A stretch of DNA of 64,000 bases from [Flavobacterium] thermophilum (GCA_900450595.1 UGGS01000002.1:310001-374000); one strand, 5' to 3'; positions 9,474 to 22,608 are shown, counted from the stretch's first letter. Program-made: numbers and translations. The notes: a model not told the origin generated them from the sequence alone.

Positions 9474-12400
9474 ATGGCGCACATTTACCGTCCGAAGCAT
9501 CACGTCCGCTTTGTGACTGCATCGAGCTTGTTTGACGGCCATGACGCCTCAATCAACATTATGCGCCGCATTTTGCAGGCGAGCGGCGCCGAGGTCATCC
9601 ATTTGGGCCATAACCGTTCGGTCGAAGAAATCGTCAACGCCGCCATTCAAGAAGACGTGCAAGGCATTGCCGTCTCCTCGTACCAAGGCGGGCATATGGA
9701 GTTTTTTAAATATATGTATGACCTGCTTCAAGAGCGGGGCGCATCCCATATCCGCATTTACGGCGGCGGGGGCGGCGTCATCATCCCGCGCGAAATCAAG
9801 GAGCTGCACGAGTATGGCATCGCCCGCATTTTTTCGCCGGAAGACGGACGGCGTCTCGGCCTGCAAGGAATGATTAACGTCATGCTTGAAGAATGCGATT
9901 TTCCGACCGTCACGGCGGTGACCGATGAAATCGAGCGGCTGGCATCCGGCGATGTGCAAGCGGTCGCCCGGCTCATTACGCTGTGCGAGTACCGCGCCGA
10001 GGCGACGGATGAGGCGGCGGCCGCCGCTGAAGCAGCGATTGCGCAAGTGAAGACGATGGAAAAGCGTGTGCCGGTCCTCGGCATCACCGGCACGGGCGGG
10101 GCGGGGAAAAGTTCGCTCACCGATGAGCTCGTGCGCCGCTTTTTAAATGAAATTCCGGATATCAAAATCGCCATTTTGTCCGTCGACCCGACGAAACAAA
10201 AAACGGGCGGGGCGCTGTTAGGCGACCGGATCCGGATGAATGCCATCCATTCGCCGCGCGTCTATATGCGGAGCCTTGCGACGCGCCATTCCCGCTCTGA
10301 GCTGTCGCCGGCGATCCGCGACGCCATTTCGGTCGTCAAAGCGGCTGGTTTTGATCTCGTCATTGTCGAAACGAGCGGGATCGGCCAGGGCGATGCCGCC
10401 ATTACCGAAGTATGCGACGTTTCGATGTATGTGATGACAAGCGAATTCGGAGCGCCAACGCAGCTTGAGAAAATCGATATGATCGATTACGCCGATTTGA
10501 TCGCCATTAACAAGTTTGAACGCAAAGGCTCGGAAGATGCAAAACGGCAAGTGCAGAAGCAGTATCAACGAAGCCATCAGCTGTTTGACCGCGATCTATC
10601 GGAAATGCCGGTATACGGCACGATCGCCAGCCAGTTTAACGACCCGGGCACGAATACGCTTTTTGTCGCACTTGTCGATACGATCAACCGGAAAACGGGA
10701 ACGAACTGGAAGACGAATTTGAAAACCGTTGCCAACGTTGAAAAGCATAACGTCATCATCCCGAATGAGCGCCGCTACTATTTGCGCGAAATCGCGGAGA
10801 CGGTCCGCTCGTACCACCGCCGCGCCGAGCAGCAAGTCGAGGTGGCCCGACGCCTCTTCCAAATCGAAGGGGCCATCGAAGCGGCGAAGGAACGGGACGA
10901 AGCTGAAGACGTGATCCGCGCGCTCGAAACGCTCAAAGCCGATTACGAAGCGAAGCTGACGCCCGAATCGAAGCGCATTTTGGCGACATGGGAAGAGACG
11001 AAAGCGAAATATGCGGCGAAGACACTCGTGACAAAAGTGCGGGACAAAGAAATTGTCACCGAACTGACGACGAAAACGTTGTCCGGTTTGGACATTCCGA
11101 AAGTCGTCTTGCCGAAATTCAAAGACTACGGGGAAATTTTGCGCTGGGTGTATAAAGAAAACGTCCCCGGCTCGTTCCCGTATACAGCCGGCGTCTTCCC
11201 GTTCAAGCGCCAAGGCGAAGACCCGAAACGGCAATTTGCGGGCGAAGGGACGCCGGAGCGCACAAACCGCCGCTTCCACTATTTGTGCAAAGAAGACAAA
11301 GCGAAACGGCTCAGCACGGCGTTTGACTCGGTGACGCTTTACGGCGAAGACCCGGACTACCGGCCGGACATTTTCGGCAAGGTCGGCGAAAGCGGCGTCA
11401 GCGTTTGTACGCTCGATGACATGAAAAAACTGTACAAAGGATTTGACTTGTGCGATCCGCTCACCTCGGTGTCGATGACGATCAACGGCCCGGCCCCGAT
11501 TTTGCTGGCGATGTTTATGAACACGGCGATTGACCAGCAAGTCGAGAAAAAAGAGGCCGAGCTTGGCCGCCCGTTCACGCCGGAAGAGTACGAACAAGTG
11601 AAAGCGTATACGCTGCAAACGGTGCGCGGCACGGTGCAAGCCGATATTTTAAAAGAAGACCAAGGGCAAAATACGTGCATTTTCTCAACCGACTTTGCCT
11701 TGAAAATGATGGGCGACATTCAAGAGTATTTCATCAAGCACCGCGTCCGCAACTACTACTCGGTGTCGATCTCCGGCTACCATATCGCCGAAGCCGGCGC
11801 CAACCCGATTACGCAACTGGCGTTTACGCTTGCGAACGGCTTTACGTATGTCGAGTATTACTTGAGCCGCGGCATGCACATTGACGATTTTGCGCCGAAC
11901 TTGTCGTTTTTCTTCAGCAACGGCCTCGATCCGGAATATTCGGTCATCGGCCGCGTTGCGCGCCGCATTTGGGCGGTCGTCATGCGCGAAAAATACGGCG
12001 CCAACGAACGAAGCCAAAAACTGAAATACCATATTCAAACGTCCGGCCGTTCGCTGCACGCGCAAGAGATTGACTTTAACGACATTCGCACGACGCTGCA
12101 GGCGCTGTTGGCGATTTACGACAACTGCAACTCGCTGCACACGAACGCCTATGACGAAGCGATCACCACACCGACCGAGGAGTCGGTCCGGCGGGCGATG
12201 GCGATCCAGCTCATTATTACAAAAGAGTTTGGCTTGGCGAAAAACGAAAATCCGCTTCAAGGGTCGTTCATTATCGAAGAGCTGACCGACCTAGTGGAAG
12301 AAGCGGTGCTGCAAGAGTTCGAACGGTTGAACGACCGCGGCGGCGTGCTCGGGGCGATGGAGACGCAATATCAGCGCGGCAAAATTCAAGACGAGTCGCT

Positions 12401-12731
12401 TTATTACGAAACGAAAAAACATAGCGGCGAGCTGCCGATCATCGGCGTCAATACGTTCTTAAACCCGAATCCGCCGTCAGAGGAGGAGCTGAACAACATC
12501 CAGCTCGCCCGGGCGACGTATGAAGAAAAAGAGACGCAAATCCGCAATTTGCGCGAATTCCAAGAGCGGAATAAAGACAAAGCCGGTCCAGCGCTCGAAC
12601 GGCTGAAGCAAGTGGCGACAAGCGGCGGCAACATTTTCGAAGAATTGATGGAAACCGTGAAAGTCGCCAGCCTCGGGCAAATCACCCGCGCCTTGTACGA
12701 AGTCGGCGGGCAATACCGGCGGAATATGTAG
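9474..12731 (+). CDS. icmF: IcmF: fused B12-dependent isobutyryl-CoA mutase with G-protein chaperone
   Basis: 1085 residues in three parts. The N-terminal cobalamin-binding domain has DGHDASINI (His23 is the expected cobalt ligand). A MeaB-type GTPase domain follows with P-loop [12 protein letters not shown] starting at residue 203 and [16 protein letters not shown]. The C-terminal mutase TIM barrel contains [11 protein letters not shown] and [12 protein letters not shown]. The fusion is typical of IcmF, which interconverts isobutyryl-CoA and n-butyryl-CoA and loads its own adenosylcobalamin. It would feed valine-derived isobutyryl-CoA into the neighbouring beta-oxidation enzymes. Preceded by its probable TetR regulator and followed by a terminator. 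Confidence 0.96.
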   Translation: MAHIYRPKHHVRFVTASSLFDGHDASINIMRRILQASGAEVIHLGHNRSVEEIVNAAIQEDVQGIAVSSYQGGHMEFFKYMYDLLQERGASHIRIYGGGGGVIIPREIKELHEYGIARIFSPEDGRRLGLQGMINVMLEECDFPTVTAVTDEIERLASGDVQAVARLITLCEYRAEATDEAAAAAEAAIAQVKTMEKRVPVLGITGTGGAGKSSLTDELVRRFLNEIPDIKIAILSVDPTKQKTGGALLGDRIRMNAIHSPRVYMRSLATRHSRSELSPAIRDAISVVKAAGFDLVIVETSGIGQGDAAITEVCDVSMYVMTSEFGAPTQLEKIDMIDYADLIAINKFERKGSEDAKRQVQKQYQRSHQLFDRDLSEMPVYGTIASQFNDPGTNTLFVALVDTINRKTGTNWKTNLKTVANVEKHNVIIPNERRYYLREIAETVRSYHRRAEQQVEVARRLFQIEGAIEAAKERDEAEDVIRALETLKADYEAKLTPESKRILATWEETKAKYAAKTLVTKVRDKEIVTELTTKTLSGLDIPKVVLPKFKDYGEILRWVYKENVPGSFPYTAGVFPFKRQGEDPKRQFAGEGTPERTNRRFHYLCKEDKAKRLSTAFDSVTLYGEDPDYRPDIFGKVGESGVSVCTLDDMKKLYKGFDLCDPLTSVSMTINGPAPILLAMFMNTAIDQQVEKKEAELGRPFTPEEYEQVKAYTLQTVRGTVQADILKEDQGQNTCIFSTDFALKMMGDIQEYFIKHRVRNYYSVSISGYHIAEAGANPITQLAFTLANGFTYVEYYLSRGMHIDDFAPNLSFFFSNGLDPEYSVIGRVARRIWAVVMREKYGANERSQKLKYHIQTSGRSLHAQEIDFNDIRTTLQALLAIYDNCNSLHTNAYDEAITTPTEESVRRAMAIQLIITKEFGLAKNENPLQGSFIIEELTDLVEEAVLQEFERLNDRGGVLGAMETQYQRGKIQDESLYYETKKHSGELPIIGVNTFLNPNPPSEEELNNIQLARATYEEKETQIRNLREFQERNKDKAGPALERLKQVATSGGNIFEELMETVKVASLGQITRALYEVGGQYRRNM

Positions 12732-12790
12732 AACGGCGCAAACGTTGCCAAGAGGAGAAAAGGAAGAGACGCCGGATCAAGAGGAACGAA

Positions 12791-12830
12791 GGCCGTCCCG
12801 CCTGCAGGGGCGGCTCTCTTTTGCTTTTTT
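12791..12830 (+). terminator. Rho-independent terminator after icmF
   Basis: GGCCGTCCC (12791-12799) can pair with GGGGCGGC around 12807-12814, followed by a T-rich run TCTCTTTTGCTTTTTT. It separates icmF from rpoE. Confidence 0.65.
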
Positions 12831-12931
12831 CGCCAAATATGTAGCATAAACCCCGACAATTTGTTTATAATGAATGGTATGTATTCCACTTGCATTCATT
12901 TGTTTCATTATATAGAAGGGGAGTGCTGAAC

Positions 12932-13492
12932 TTGAGCCTGCAGCAGCAATACTCGCCAGAGGAATTGCAGGAGATGTCGTTCGTCGAACTGGCGAACCTC
13001 ATTTTGCTTGACAAGCGCGAGGCGCTGCCGTTCGACCAAATCGTCCGCGAAGCCGCGGCATTAACCGGCATGGCGGAAGACGACATCGCCGCGCGGCTTG
13101 CCCAATATTATACCGATTTAAACATCGACGGGCGGTTTATTTGCGTTGGGGAAAACGTCTGGGGGCTGCGTGCGTGGTATCCGTTTGACCAGACGGAAGA
13201 CGAAACGGTGACGATCGTCAAGCCGAAGAAGAAGAAAAAAGCGCTTGATGATGAATACGATGATTACGAAGAGCTGCTTGACGAAGAGGATCTCGATTAC
13301 GACGATCTTGGTGACTACGATGAGGAAGAGCTCGAGCTTGACGACGAAGAGCTGCTCGAAGACGAGGAATTCGATCTGGACGAAGACGTTGCTTTTGACG
13401 ATGAGGACATTCTCGACGACGAACCGTTTGATTTGGACGATGAACCGCTTGACGAAGAGCTGGATCTCGAGGAAGCGGAGGAAGACGAATAA
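12932..13492 (+). CDS. rpoE: RNA polymerase delta subunit
   Basis: 186 residues from TTG 12932, 8 bases after GGGGAG. The N-terminal globular HARE-HTH domain (QYSPEELQEMSFVELANLIL, YTDLNIDGRF, WGLRAWYPFDQ) matches B. subtilis delta. Residues from about 105 to the end are almost only Asp and Glu, the unstructured polyanion that displaces nucleic acid from core polymerase. An in-frame ATG at 12890 would add 14 residues with no homology and no ribosome site. A TATAAT at 12866-12871 may be its -10 but the -35 is weak. It keeps the B. subtilis position between acyl-CoA genes and pyrG. Confidence 0.93.
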   Translation: MSLQQQYSPEELQEMSFVELANLILLDKREALPFDQIVREAAALTGMAEDDIAARLAQYYTDLNIDGRFICVGENVWGLRAWYPFDQTEDETVTIVKPKKKKKALDDEYDDYEELLDEEDLDYDDLGDYDEEELELDDEELLEDEEFDLDEDVAFDDEDILDDEPFDLDDEPLDEELDLEEAEEDE

Positions 13493-13496
13493 CCGC

Positions 13497-15283
<1,787 letters not shown>

Positions 15284-15303
15284 CCTCCGGCGGCGCAGCA
15301 AGA

Positions 15304-15342
15304 AAGAGGGTGTCCCAACGCAACGGGACACCCTCTCTTTTT
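15304..15342. terminator. Bidirectional terminator between pyrG and ywjG
   Basis: Perfect 12-bp stem AGAGGGTGTCCC (15305-15316) with GGGACACCCTCT (15325-15336), with T-rich sequence on the plus strand and A-rich sequence before it, serving both convergent genes. Confidence 0.9.
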
Positions 15343-15862
15343 AGGCATATTCTTGCAAAATGTCATCAAGCAACACGACAAGCCCATAGTAGATGAACGA
15401 AGCGGCGGTCACGGTCGGCATGGCGATGCGGCGTCCGTCTTCCGTCGGCACGAGCGGGCGGGACAGTTTGCTGTCGATATGGACAGCGGCCAGCTCCGCC
15501 AAGCCCGGCTCGTCTTTGACGAGCGCTGAGACGGCGACCGTATCAACGCCGTGCCCCTGCAGCTGTTCCACGAGGCGGATCGCTTCGTTGTCGTTGGAAA
15601 AACGGGCGAATACGAGCGCCCGGTCCGTTTCGTTCCAATCGCCCGCTTCCCTTGATTCGATGCGCGCCGCCTTTGGCAGCCGATCCGGACCGAGAAGCGC
15701 GGCGGTGACAACCGCGTCCAATTCGCCTGCTCCGTACAGCCAGATGCGCCCGTCGCCGACGACCGCCTGGGCGAGCAGGCGCGCCCCGTCCTCAAGCGCC
15801 CACTCCTCGTCCGCCGCGATTTTTTGCAGCAACCCGATCGTTTGCGTCGCCAAAATTTTCAT
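15341..15862 (-). CDS. ywjG: DUF2529 protein YwjG
   Basis: 173 residues, minus strand, convergent with pyrG. Contains a SIS-like beginning (IWLYGAGELDAVVTAALLG) and a conserved PTEDGRRIAMPTVTAASFIYYGLVVLLDD end typical of the YwjG/DUF2529 family found between pyrG and spo0F in bacilli. Function unknown. Two adjacent ATG codons exist. The one at 15862 is 7 bases from AGGAGG and is preferred over 15865, at 4 bases. Confidence 0.85.
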   Translation of the reverse strand: MKILATQTIGLLQKIAADEEWALEDGARLLAQAVVGDGRIWLYGAGELDAVVTAALLGPDRLPKAARIESREAGDWNETDRALVFARFSNDNEAIRLVEQLQGHGVDTVAVSALVKDEPGLAELAAVHIDSKLSRPLVPTEDGRRIAMPTVTAASFIYYGLVVLLDDILQEYA

Positions 15863-15920
15863 CATTTGGCCTCCTTTCGCCGCTATTATACAAAATCCGT
15901 AAATGATCCGAAAAGCAAGC

Positions 15921-15947
15921 AGGAAATACGTTCGGGAAATGCGAAAC
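15921..15947 (+). promoter_or_regulatory. Possible sigma-H promoter of spo0F
   Basis: AGGAAAT at 15921-15927 and GCGAAAC at 15941-15947 are separated by 13 bases, resembling the sigma-H pattern AGGAWWT / GAAT. B. subtilis spo0F is known to have a sigma-H promoter. The -10 match is imperfect. Confidence 0.35.
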
Positions 15948-15985
15948 ATTAATAGGGAGAAAACAGGGAATAGAGGTGCATAAAT

Positions 15986-16348
15986 GTGGGCAACAAAATT
16001 TTAATCGTCGACGACCAGTACGGCATCCGCATCTTGTTAAATGAAGTGTTTCAGCGGGAAGGGTACGTGACTTATCAGGCGGCCAACGGCATGCAGGCGT
16101 TGGAAATCGTTCGCAAACACCATCCCGACCTCGTGCTTCTCGATATGAAAATTCCCGGCATGGACGGCATTGAAATTTTAAAGCGGCTCAAAGACATCGA
16201 CCCGGACATCAAAGTGATCATTATGACCGCGTACGGCGAGCTGGATATGATTCAGGAAACGAAAGAGCTTGGGGCGCTCATGCATTTTGCCAAGCCATTT
16301 GACATCGACGACTTGCGCGCCGCCGTCAAAAGCCATCTTTCTTCGTAA
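15986..16348 (+). CDS. spo0F: Spo0F, sporulation phosphorelay response regulator
   Basis: 120 residues, a single receiver domain with no output domain. Start is GTG 15986, 7 bases after AGAGGTG; the nearby ATG at 15984 is out of frame. Acidic pocket at residues 9-10 (VDDQYGIR), phosphoacceptor Asp53 in [11 protein letters not shown], Thr in MTAYGE, and Lys in HFAKPFD. Takes phosphate from the sporulation kinases and hands it to Spo0B. Nearly identical to B. subtilis Spo0F over its length. Confidence 0.97.
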   Translation: MGNKILIVDDQYGIRILLNEVFQREGYVTYQAANGMQALEIVRKHHPDLVLLDMKIPGMDGIEILKRLKDIDPDIKVIIMTAYGELDMIQETKELGALMHFAKPFDIDDLRAAVKSHLSS

Positions 16349-16500
16349 AGCTCTTTTTTGTGTCAGCTGCACTAACGAAGGGAATGGTTGCTGTTTTGCC
16401 GGCAAGTTGGTATGCTTATTAACGTAGATGCATTTTGCGCCTGTCGGCCTATGTTTCGCCATGGCGACAAAGACGACGATCAACTAAGGAGGATGTAACC

Positions 16501-17364
16501 ATGCCGTTAGTATCAATGAAAGAGATGTTGAACGAGGCGCTGCGCGGCAAATATGCGGTCGGCCAATTCAACATCAACAACTTGGAATGGACGCAAGCGA
16601 TTTTAGCGGCCGCCGAAGAAGAAAAATCACCGGTCATTCTCGGCGTCTCCGAAGGGGCGGCCCGTTACATGGGCGGGTTTAAAACGGTCGTCAACATGGT
16701 AAAAGGCTTAATGGAAGACATGAACATCACCGTTCCGGTCGCCATCCATCTTGACCATGGTTCGAGCTTTGAAAAATGCAAAGCGGCGATCGATGCTGGG
16801 TTCACCTCGGTCATGATTGACGCCTCCCATCATCCGTTTGAGGAAAACGTCCGCATTACCTCACAAGTCGTAGAGTACGCCCATGCGCGCGGCGTCTCGG
16901 TTGAAGCCGAGCTCGGCATTGTCGGCGGGCAGGAAGATGACGTCATCGGCGAAGGCGTCATTTACGCCGATCCGAAAGAATGTGAAGAACTTGTCAAACG
17001 GACAGGCATCGACTGCCTTGCTCCGGCGCTCGGTTCGGTGCACGGCCCGTACAAAGGGGAGCCGAAGCTCGGGTTTGCCGAAATGGAGAAAATCCGCGAT
17101 TTGACCGGCATTCCGCTCGTTTTGCACGGCGGCACCGGCATTCCAACTGAACAAATTCAGCGCGCCATTTCCCTTGGCACATCGAAAATCAACGTCAATA
17201 CGGAAAACCAAATCGCCTTTACCAAAGTGGTCCGTGAACTGCTTGCCAAAGACCCGAACGTCTACGATCCGCGCAAAATTATCGGTCCGGGCCGCGACGC
17301 GATCAAAGCGACGGTCATCGGCAAAATGCGCGAATTCGGCTCGTCCGGAAAAGCGGCGCAATAA
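16501..17364 (+). CDS. fbaA: Class II fructose-bisphosphate aldolase
   Basis: 287 residues from ATG 16501 after AAGGAGG. Zinc-dependent cleavage of fructose 1,6-bisphosphate to DHAP and glyceraldehyde 3-phosphate. Zn and catalytic residues lie in [10 protein letters not shown] (His83, Asp85, His86) and [18 protein letters not shown] and NVNTENQ bind the phosphate. Followed closely by tal and near glpX, so this block handles fructose bisphosphate in both glycolysis and gluconeogenesis. Confidence 0.97.
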   Translation: MPLVSMKEMLNEALRGKYAVGQFNINNLEWTQAILAAAEEEKSPVILGVSEGAARYMGGFKTVVNMVKGLMEDMNITVPVAIHLDHGSSFEKCKAAIDAGFTSVMIDASHHPFEENVRITSQVVEYAHARGVSVEAELGIVGGQEDDVIGEGVIYADPKECEELVKRTGIDCLAPALGSVHGPYKGEPKLGFAEMEKIRDLTGIPLVLHGGTGIPTEQIQRAISLGTSKINVNTENQIAFTKVVRELLAKDPNVYDPRKIIGPGRDAIKATVIGKMREFGSSGKAAQ

Positions 17365-17457
17365 CGAGCAAACGGCAAGATCGGCCTGGCAGGCAGCTTT
17401 CGGTCGTCACCCGGGCTTGCCTGCCTGCGTCCAAATAATGACAAGGAGGGATACGTA

Positions 17458-18099
17458 GTGAAATTTTTCATTGATACCGCCAATTTGGAAGAAATTAAAC
17501 ACGCCCATGAGCTCGGCATTTTGGCCGGCGTCACGACCAACCCGAGCTTAGTGGCGAAAGAAAACGTTTCGTTCCATGACCGGCTGCGCGAAATTACATC
17601 CATCGTCTCCGGTTCGGTGAGCGCCGAGGTCATTTCGACCGATGCGGCCGGCATGATTGAGGAAGGAGAAGAGCTGGCGAAAATCGCTCCGAACATTACC
17701 ATTAAAGTGCCGATGACGCCGGAAGGGTTAAAAGCGGTAAAAACGTTCAGCGAAAAAGGCATTAAAACGAATGTGACGCTCGTGTTTACCGCCAACCAGG
17801 CGCTATTGGCGGCGCGCGCCGGCGCGACATACGTTTCTCCGTTCCTCGGCCGCCTCGATGACATCGGCCATAATGGCTTAGAGCTCATTTCCACGATTGC
17901 GGACATTTTCAACATTCACGGCATCGAAACGGAAATCATCGCAGCTTCGATCCGCCACCCGCACCATGTGACGGAAGCAGCGTTGCGCGGGGCGCACATC
18001 GCCACCGTCCCGTACAAAGTGCTGATGCAATTGTTCCACCATCCGCTCACCGATCAAGGAATCGAGAAGTTTCTTGCCGACTGGAATCGGCAACAATGA
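17458..18099 (+). CDS. tal: Transaldolase, small FSA/TalC type
   Basis: 213 residues, the size of the short transaldolase/fructose-6-phosphate aldolase-like class. Start is GTG 17458, 9 bases after [20 protein letters not shown] and GVTTNPSL are hallmark N-terminal motifs. Lys83 in TIKVPMT is the Schiff-base lysine. Transfers dihydroxyacetone in the pentose phosphate pathway. Same neighbour order as ywjH in B. subtilis. Confidence 0.94.
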   Translation: MKFFIDTANLEEIKHAHELGILAGVTTNPSLVAKENVSFHDRLREITSIVSGSVSAEVISTDAAGMIEEGEELAKIAPNITIKVPMTPEGLKAVKTFSEKGIKTNVTLVFTANQALLAARAGATYVSPFLGRLDDIGHNGLELISTIADIFNIHGIETEIIAASIRHPHHVTEAALRGAHIATVPYKVLMQLFHHPLTDQGIEKFLADWNRQQ

Positions 18100-18126
18100 A
18101 AATAAGGCGTTTGCCTCTAAAGGCAA

Positions 18127-18169
18127 GCGGGCTCACCCCGCCCGGCCCGGGGTGGGGTGCTGAGCCCGC
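18127..18169. other. Long GC-rich hairpin between tal and murAB
   Basis: GCGGGCTCA (18127-18135) pairs with TGAGCCCGC (18161-18169), and the inner CACCCC/GGGGTG extends it. No T-run follows, so at best it is a weak or Rho-assisted stop or an mRNA stabiliser before murAB. Confidence 0.45.
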
Positions 18170-18229
18170 CCGGCCTTGTCTTCTCATCCGAAAGGTGAAG
18201 CCACTTCCGAGCAAAGAAGGGAGACGACG

Positions 18230-19516
18230 ATGGATAAAATCAAAATCATCGGCGGGGATCGGCTGCAGGGAACAATCAAAGTGAGCGGTGCGAAAAACAG
18301 CGCGGTCGCCTTGATTCCGGCAGCGATTTTGGCCGAGTCGCCGGTGACGATCGAAGGATTGCCGGACATTTCCGATGTGCGCATTTTAGGAAGCTTGATC
18401 GAAGAAATCGGTGGTTCGTTTTCATTTGACGGCAAGGAGGCGGTCATCGACCCGACGAACATGGTTTCCATGCCGCTTCCGAACGGAAAGGTGAAAAAGC
18501 TGCGCGCTTCATACTATTTGATGGGCGCGATGCTCGGACGCTTCAAAAAAGCGGTCGTCGGCCTGCCGGGCGGCTGCCACCTCGGACCGCGCCCGATCGA
18601 TCAGCACATTAAAGGGTTTGAAGCGCTCGGCGCCACCGTCACGAACGAGCAGGGCGCCATCTATTTGCGCGCTGAGGAGCTTCGCGGAGCCCGCATTTTT
18701 TTGGACGTCGTCAGCGTCGGCGCGACGATCAACATCATGCTGGCGGCGGTGCGCGCCAAAGGGCGGACGATTATCGAAAACGCGGCAAAAGAGCCGGAAA
18801 TCATTGATGTGGCGACGCTGCTCTCCAACATGGGCGCGAAAATTAAAGGCGCAGGCACCGATGTCATCCGCATCGACGGCGTCGAAAAATTATCGGGCTG
18901 CCGCCACGCCATCATTCCGGACCGGATTGAAGCCGGCACGTACATGATTGCCGCTGCAGCGATGGGCAATGAAGTCGTCGTCGACAACGTCATCCCGCAG
19001 CACGTCGAATCGCTGACGGCCAAACTGCGCGAAATGGGCGTGCGCGTCGAGACGGGAGAAGACCAAATTCTCGTCTGCGGCTCTGATGTTTTGAAAGCGG
19101 TTGACGTCAAGACGCTCGTCTACCCCGGTTTCCCAACCGATTTGCAGCAGCCGTTTACCGCCTTATTGACAAAAGCGAACGGCACAAGCATCGTCACGGA
19201 TACCATTTACAGCGCCCGCTTCAAACACGTCGATGAGCTGCGGCGCATGAACGCCAACGTAAAAGTGGAAGGCCGCTCGGCCATTGTCACCGGCCCGGTC
19301 CAATTGCAAGGGGCGAAAGTGAAGGCGAGCGATTTGCGCGCCGGGGCCGCGCTTGTGATTGCCGGACTGATGGCTGATGGGGTGACGGAAATTACCGGCG
19401 TCGAGCATATCGACCGCGGCTACAGCGGCTTAGTCGAGAAGCTGTCCGCACTCGGCGCCGCCATTTGGCGCGAAAAAATGACGGATGAAGAAATCGAGCA
19501 AGTGAAAAATGTTTGA
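18230..19516 (+). CDS. murAB: UDP-N-acetylglucosamine 1-carboxyvinyltransferase 2 (MurAB/MurZ)
   Basis: 428 residues from ATG 18230, after AAGAAGGGAG. Transfers enolpyruvate from PEP to UDP-GlcNAc, the first committed peptidoglycan step. Cys116 in [12 protein letters not shown] is the catalytic and fosfomycin-reactive residue. By position between tal and glpX it is the murAB/murZ paralog. The second copy, murAA, is at 50409. Confidence 0.94.
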   Translation: MDKIKIIGGDRLQGTIKVSGAKNSAVALIPAAILAESPVTIEGLPDISDVRILGSLIEEIGGSFSFDGKEAVIDPTNMVSMPLPNGKVKKLRASYYLMGAMLGRFKKAVVGLPGGCHLGPRPIDQHIKGFEALGATVTNEQGAIYLRAEELRGARIFLDVVSVGATINIMLAAVRAKGRTIIENAAKEPEIIDVATLLSNMGAKIKGAGTDVIRIDGVEKLSGCRHAIIPDRIEAGTYMIAAAAMGNEVVVDNVIPQHVESLTAKLREMGVRVETGEDQILVCGSDVLKAVDVKTLVYPGFPTDLQQPFTALLTKANGTSIVTDTIYSARFKHVDELRRMNANVKVEGRSAIVTGPVQLQGAKVKASDLRAGAALVIAGLMADGVTEITGVEHIDRGYSGLVEKLSALGAAIWREKMTDEEIEQVKNV

Positions 19517-19550
19517 TAGTCCAACAGCAAAGGGGAAGGGGAGAACAGCG

Positions 19551-20513
19551 ATGGAACGAAGCTTATCGATGGAACTCGTGCGCGTGACCGAGGCGGCGGC
19601 GCTCGCCGCCGCCCGCTGGATGGGTCGCGGGAAAAAAAATGAAGCTGATGAGGCCGCTACTTCAGCGATGCGCGATGTGTTTGACACCGTGCCGATGAAA
19701 GGGACGGTCGTCATCGGCGAAGGGGAGATGGACGAAGCGCCGATGCTGTATATCGGGGAGAAGCTCGGCAACGGCTACGGCCCGCGCGTTGACGTCGCCG
19801 TTGACCCGCTCGAAGGTACGAACATCGTCGCGTCCGGGGGCTGGAACGCCTTGGCGGTCGTCGCGGTCGCCGACCACGGCCATTTGCTTCATGCGCCCGA
19901 TATGTACATGGAGAAAATCGCGGTCGGCCCGGAAGCGGTCGGCATGATTGATATTGAGGCGCCGATCATCGACAATTTAAAAGCGGTGGCGAAGGCGAAA
20001 AATAAGGATATTGAAGACGTCGTCGCCATCGTCCTCAACCGTCCGCGCCATGAGCGGCTCATCCAAGAACTGCGCGAAGCCGGTGCGCGCATTAAGCTGA
20101 TTAATGACGGTGACGTCGCCGCCGCCATTAACACGGCGTTCGACCATACCGGCGTCGACATTTTGTTCGGCTCCGGCGGTGCGCCGGAAGGAGTGCTCGC
20201 GGCGGTTGCGTTAAAATGCCTCGGCGGCGAGCTGCAAGGAAAACTGCTGCCGCAAAACGAGGCCGAGCTCGAGCGCTGCAAGAAAATGGGCATTGACGTC
20301 AACAAAGTGCTGCGCATGGACGACCTGGTGAAAGGGGACGACGCCATTTTTGCCGCCACCGGCGTCACGGACGGCGAACTGTTGCGCGGCGTTCAGCTCA
20401 AGGGGGCGTACGGCCTCACCCACTCGGTCGTCATGCGCGCCAAATCCGGCACCGTCCGCTTTATCGAAGGGCGGCACAGCTTGAAGAAAAAACCGAATTT
20501 GGTCATTAAGTGA
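19551..20513 (+). CDS. glpX: Class II fructose-1,6-bisphosphatase GlpX
   Basis: 320 residues from ATG 19551 after AAGGGGAAGGGGAG. Gluconeogenic phosphatase. Metal-binding acidic residues lie in [13 protein letters not shown] and VDPLEGTNI, and the phosphate site includes [12 protein letters not shown]. It starts 34 bases after murAB, so it is probably cotranscribed. An in-frame ATG at 19509 would overlap the murAB end and lacks a ribosome site. Confidence 0.95.
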   Translation: MERSLSMELVRVTEAAALAAARWMGRGKKNEADEAATSAMRDVFDTVPMKGTVVIGEGEMDEAPMLYIGEKLGNGYGPRVDVAVDPLEGTNIVASGGWNALAVVAVADHGHLLHAPDMYMEKIAVGPEAVGMIDIEAPIIDNLKAVAKAKNKDIEDVVAIVLNRPRHERLIQELREAGARIKLINDGDVAAAINTAFDHTGVDILFGSGGAPEGVLAAVALKCLGGELQGKLLPQNEAELERCKKMGIDVNKVLRMDDLVKGDDAIFAATGVTDGELLRGVQLKGAYGLTHSVVMRAKSGTVRFIEGRHSLKKKPNLVIK

Positions 20514-20831
20514 GACGTTCCGCCGACGGGCCGGAGCGCCTACACCGCTCATTGGAATCAAACGACAACAATCCCGCGGCTTTCCTTTCCATCCGTCTTG
20601 GCGGCGCCGGCATCGAGAGGCGCCGCTTTGCCCGGAACGAAAAAAAGATTGATTAAAAAGCGGAAAAAAGGGTAAAATAGTCGTGTTGCTTATGCAAAAA
20701 TAAGCTCTGCCATTCTACTTCATTTCAGCCTTCATTATCTTCTTATACGAAATGAGATCCCTTCGCCTGTCGAACGATGCCCGAACAAACACGATGGGAG
20801 AATAGGAAACTTTGCAAAGTGTGGTGTCAAA
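20514..20831 (+). other. glpX-rho intergenic region with terminator-like hairpin and rho promoter
   Basis: GCGGCGCC (20601-20608) pairs with GGCGCCGC (20619-20626) and is followed by TTTG, a plausible but weak terminator. TTGATT (20649-20654) and TAAAAT (20673-20678) with an 18-base spacer form the likely rho promoter. The remaining ~150-base leader contains the small hairpin GCTTAT/ATAAGC just after the start and no other gene; a long rho leader is common because Rho limits its own expression. Confidence 0.5.
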
Positions 20832-22106
20832 ATGGAATTAACGTTAGCGGCTTTAGAAAACATGAAGCTCAAAGAGCTGTATGAGCTCGCCAAGCAATAC
20901 AAAATTTCTTATTACAGCAAGTTGACGAAAAAAGAGCTTATTTTTGCCATTTTGAAAGCGCGTGCCGAACAAGACGGCCTCTCGTTCATGGAAGGCGTTC
21001 TCGAAATCATTCCGTCGGAAGGATTCGGTTTTTTGCGTCCGGTCGGCTATTCCCCGAGCTCGGAAGACATTTACATTTCCGCTTCCCAAATCCGCCGTTT
21101 TGATCTGCGCAATGGGGACAAAGTATCCGGCAAGGTGCGGCCGCCGAAAGAGAACGAACGCTACTTCGGCTTGCTTCATGTCGAAGCGGTCAACGGCGAA
21201 GACCCGGAAATCGCCAAGGAACGCGTCCACTTTCCGGCGTTGACACCGCTTTATCCGAACCGGCAAATGAAGCTCGAAACGACCCCGGACAAGCTGTCGA
21301 CCCGCATCATCGACTTGATCGCGCCGGTCGGCTTCGGCCAGCGCGGATTGATCGTCGCGCCGCCGAAAGCCGGGAAAACGATGCTGCTGAAAGAAATCGC
21401 CAACAGCATTACGACGAACCATCCAGATGTCGAGTTGATCGTCTTGCTCATTGACGAGCGGCCGGAAGAAGTGACCGACATTGAGCGGTCGGTGCAAGGA
21501 GAAGTCGTCAGCTCGACGTTTGACGAGGTGCCGGAAAACCATATCCGGGTGTCTGAACTCGTCCTAGAGCGGGCGATGCGGCTTGTTGAACATAAGCGCG
21601 ATGTCGTCATTTTGATGGACAGCATCACGCGCCTCGCCCGCGCGTACAACCTGGTCATTCCGCCGAGCGGGCGCACGCTCTCGGGCGGGATCGATCCGGC
21701 GGCGTTTCATCGGCCGAAGCGCTTTTTCGGCGCGGCGCGCAACATTGAAGAAGGCGGCAGCCTGACGATTTTGGCGACCGCCCTCATCGACACCGGGTCA
21801 CGCATGGATGACGTCATTTACGAAGAGTTCAAGGGGACGGGCAACATGGAGCTCCATCTCGACCGCTCGCTCGCCGAGCGCCGCATTTTCCCGGCCATCG
21901 ACATTCGCCGCTCCGGGACGCGCAAAGAGGAGCTGCTCATCCCGAAAGAACATTTAGAAAAACTGTGGGCGATTCGCAAAACGATGGCCGACTCGCCGGA
22001 TTTTATCGAGCGGTTTTTGAACAAACTGCGCCGCACAAAATCAAACGAAGAGTTTTTCGCGCTGCTTGAGCAAGAATGGAGAAACGGCGGCCCGCTTCGC
22101 CTATAA
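20832..22106 (+). CDS. rho: Transcription termination factor Rho
   Basis: 424 residues, near the B. subtilis length of 427. The N-terminal Rho-N helical domain is followed by the cold-shock-like RNA-binding domain ([26 protein letters not shown]). The ATPase has the Walker A APPKAGKT near residues 176-183, Walker B VVILMDS, and Q-loop region RLARAYN. Start ATG 20832; the upstream GTGGTG is a poor ribosome site, consistent with low translation. Confidence 0.96.
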   Translation: MELTLAALENMKLKELYELAKQYKISYYSKLTKKELIFAILKARAEQDGLSFMEGVLEIIPSEGFGFLRPVGYSPSSEDIYISASQIRRFDLRNGDKVSGKVRPPKENERYFGLLHVEAVNGEDPEIAKERVHFPALTPLYPNRQMKLETTPDKLSTRIIDLIAPVGFGQRGLIVAPPKAGKTMLLKEIANSITTNHPDVELIVLLIDERPEEVTDIERSVQGEVVSSTFDEVPENHIRVSELVLERAMRLVEHKRDVVILMDSITRLARAYNLVIPPSGRTLSGGIDPAAFHRPKRFFGAARNIEEGGSLTILATALIDTGSRMDDVIYEEFKGTGNMELHLDRSLAERRIFPAIDIRRSGTRKEELLIPKEHLEKLWAIRKTMADSPDFIERFLNKLRRTKSNEEFFALLEQEWRNGGPLRL

Positions 22107-22137
22107 CAAGCTGGCGGAATTTGTCGGGAATCGCCCG

Positions 22138-22166
22138 TTGCAAATGAGCGGAAAAGCTGTTATAAT
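22138..22166 (+). promoter_or_regulatory. rpmE promoter
   Basis: TTGCAA (22138-22143) and a perfect TATAAT (22161-22166) with 17-base spacing, giving a leader of nearly 190 bases before rpmE. The leader is GC rich with possible GGCCGG/CCGGCC pairings; I see no known regulator signature. Confidence 0.75.
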
Positions 22167-22361
22167 CTTAACATGTGTGTTTGGACCAACATCGATGTGT
22201 TCATACGATGAACCGTCTGCACCGGCCGGGCCGCTTCCGCGAAGCCCCGGTCGTTCCATGCGCGGCGCCCGGCCAAACCGGGAGAAGTCTTGGCTTGGCT
22301 GAGCCCGCACGAACGAATAACTCTGTTTCGATGAGATACAGGGCGGAAGGAGATGAAAACG

Positions 22362-22562
22362 ATGAAACAAGGGATCCATCCAGCGTACAAAAAAGTAATC
22401 GTCCGCTGCGCATGCGGAAACGAGTTCGAAAGCGGTTCGGTCAAAGACGAACTGCGCGTTGAGATTTGCTCGGAATGCCATCCGTTCTTCACGGGCAAAC
22501 AAAAATTCGTTTCGGCAGCGGGCCGCGTCGATAAATTCAATAAAAAATACGGCCTTAAGTAA
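22362..22562 (+). CDS. rpmE: 50S ribosomal protein L31
   Basis: 66 residues from ATG 22362, 9 bases after GGAAGGAG; an ATG at 22353 abuts the ribosome site and is rejected. Carries the four cysteines of the zinc-containing (C+) L31: CACG at residues 16-18 and CSECH at 37-41. Such forms are exchanged for a zinc-free paralog under zinc starvation in B. subtilis. Confidence 0.95.
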   Translation: MKQGIHPAYKKVIVRCACGNEFESGSVKDELRVEICSECHPFFTGKQKFVSAAGRVDKFNKKYGLK

Positions 22563-22575
22563 TCAAGGACGGACG

Positions 22576-22608
22576 AAAGCAGGCAAGCGCACCGCTTGCC
22601 TGCTTTTT
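22576..22608 (+). terminator. Terminator after rpmE
   Basis: GCAGGCAAGC (22579-22588) pairs perfectly with GCTTGCCTGC (22594-22603) over a 5-base loop, followed by five Ts. Confidence 0.9.

Noticed and set aside
10596..11639. 347-codon open frame on the minus strand inside icmF
   Set aside because: It is an antisense shadow: Arg/His/Phe-rich composition, no ribosome site, no recognisable domain, and it lies fully within a clear plus-strand gene.
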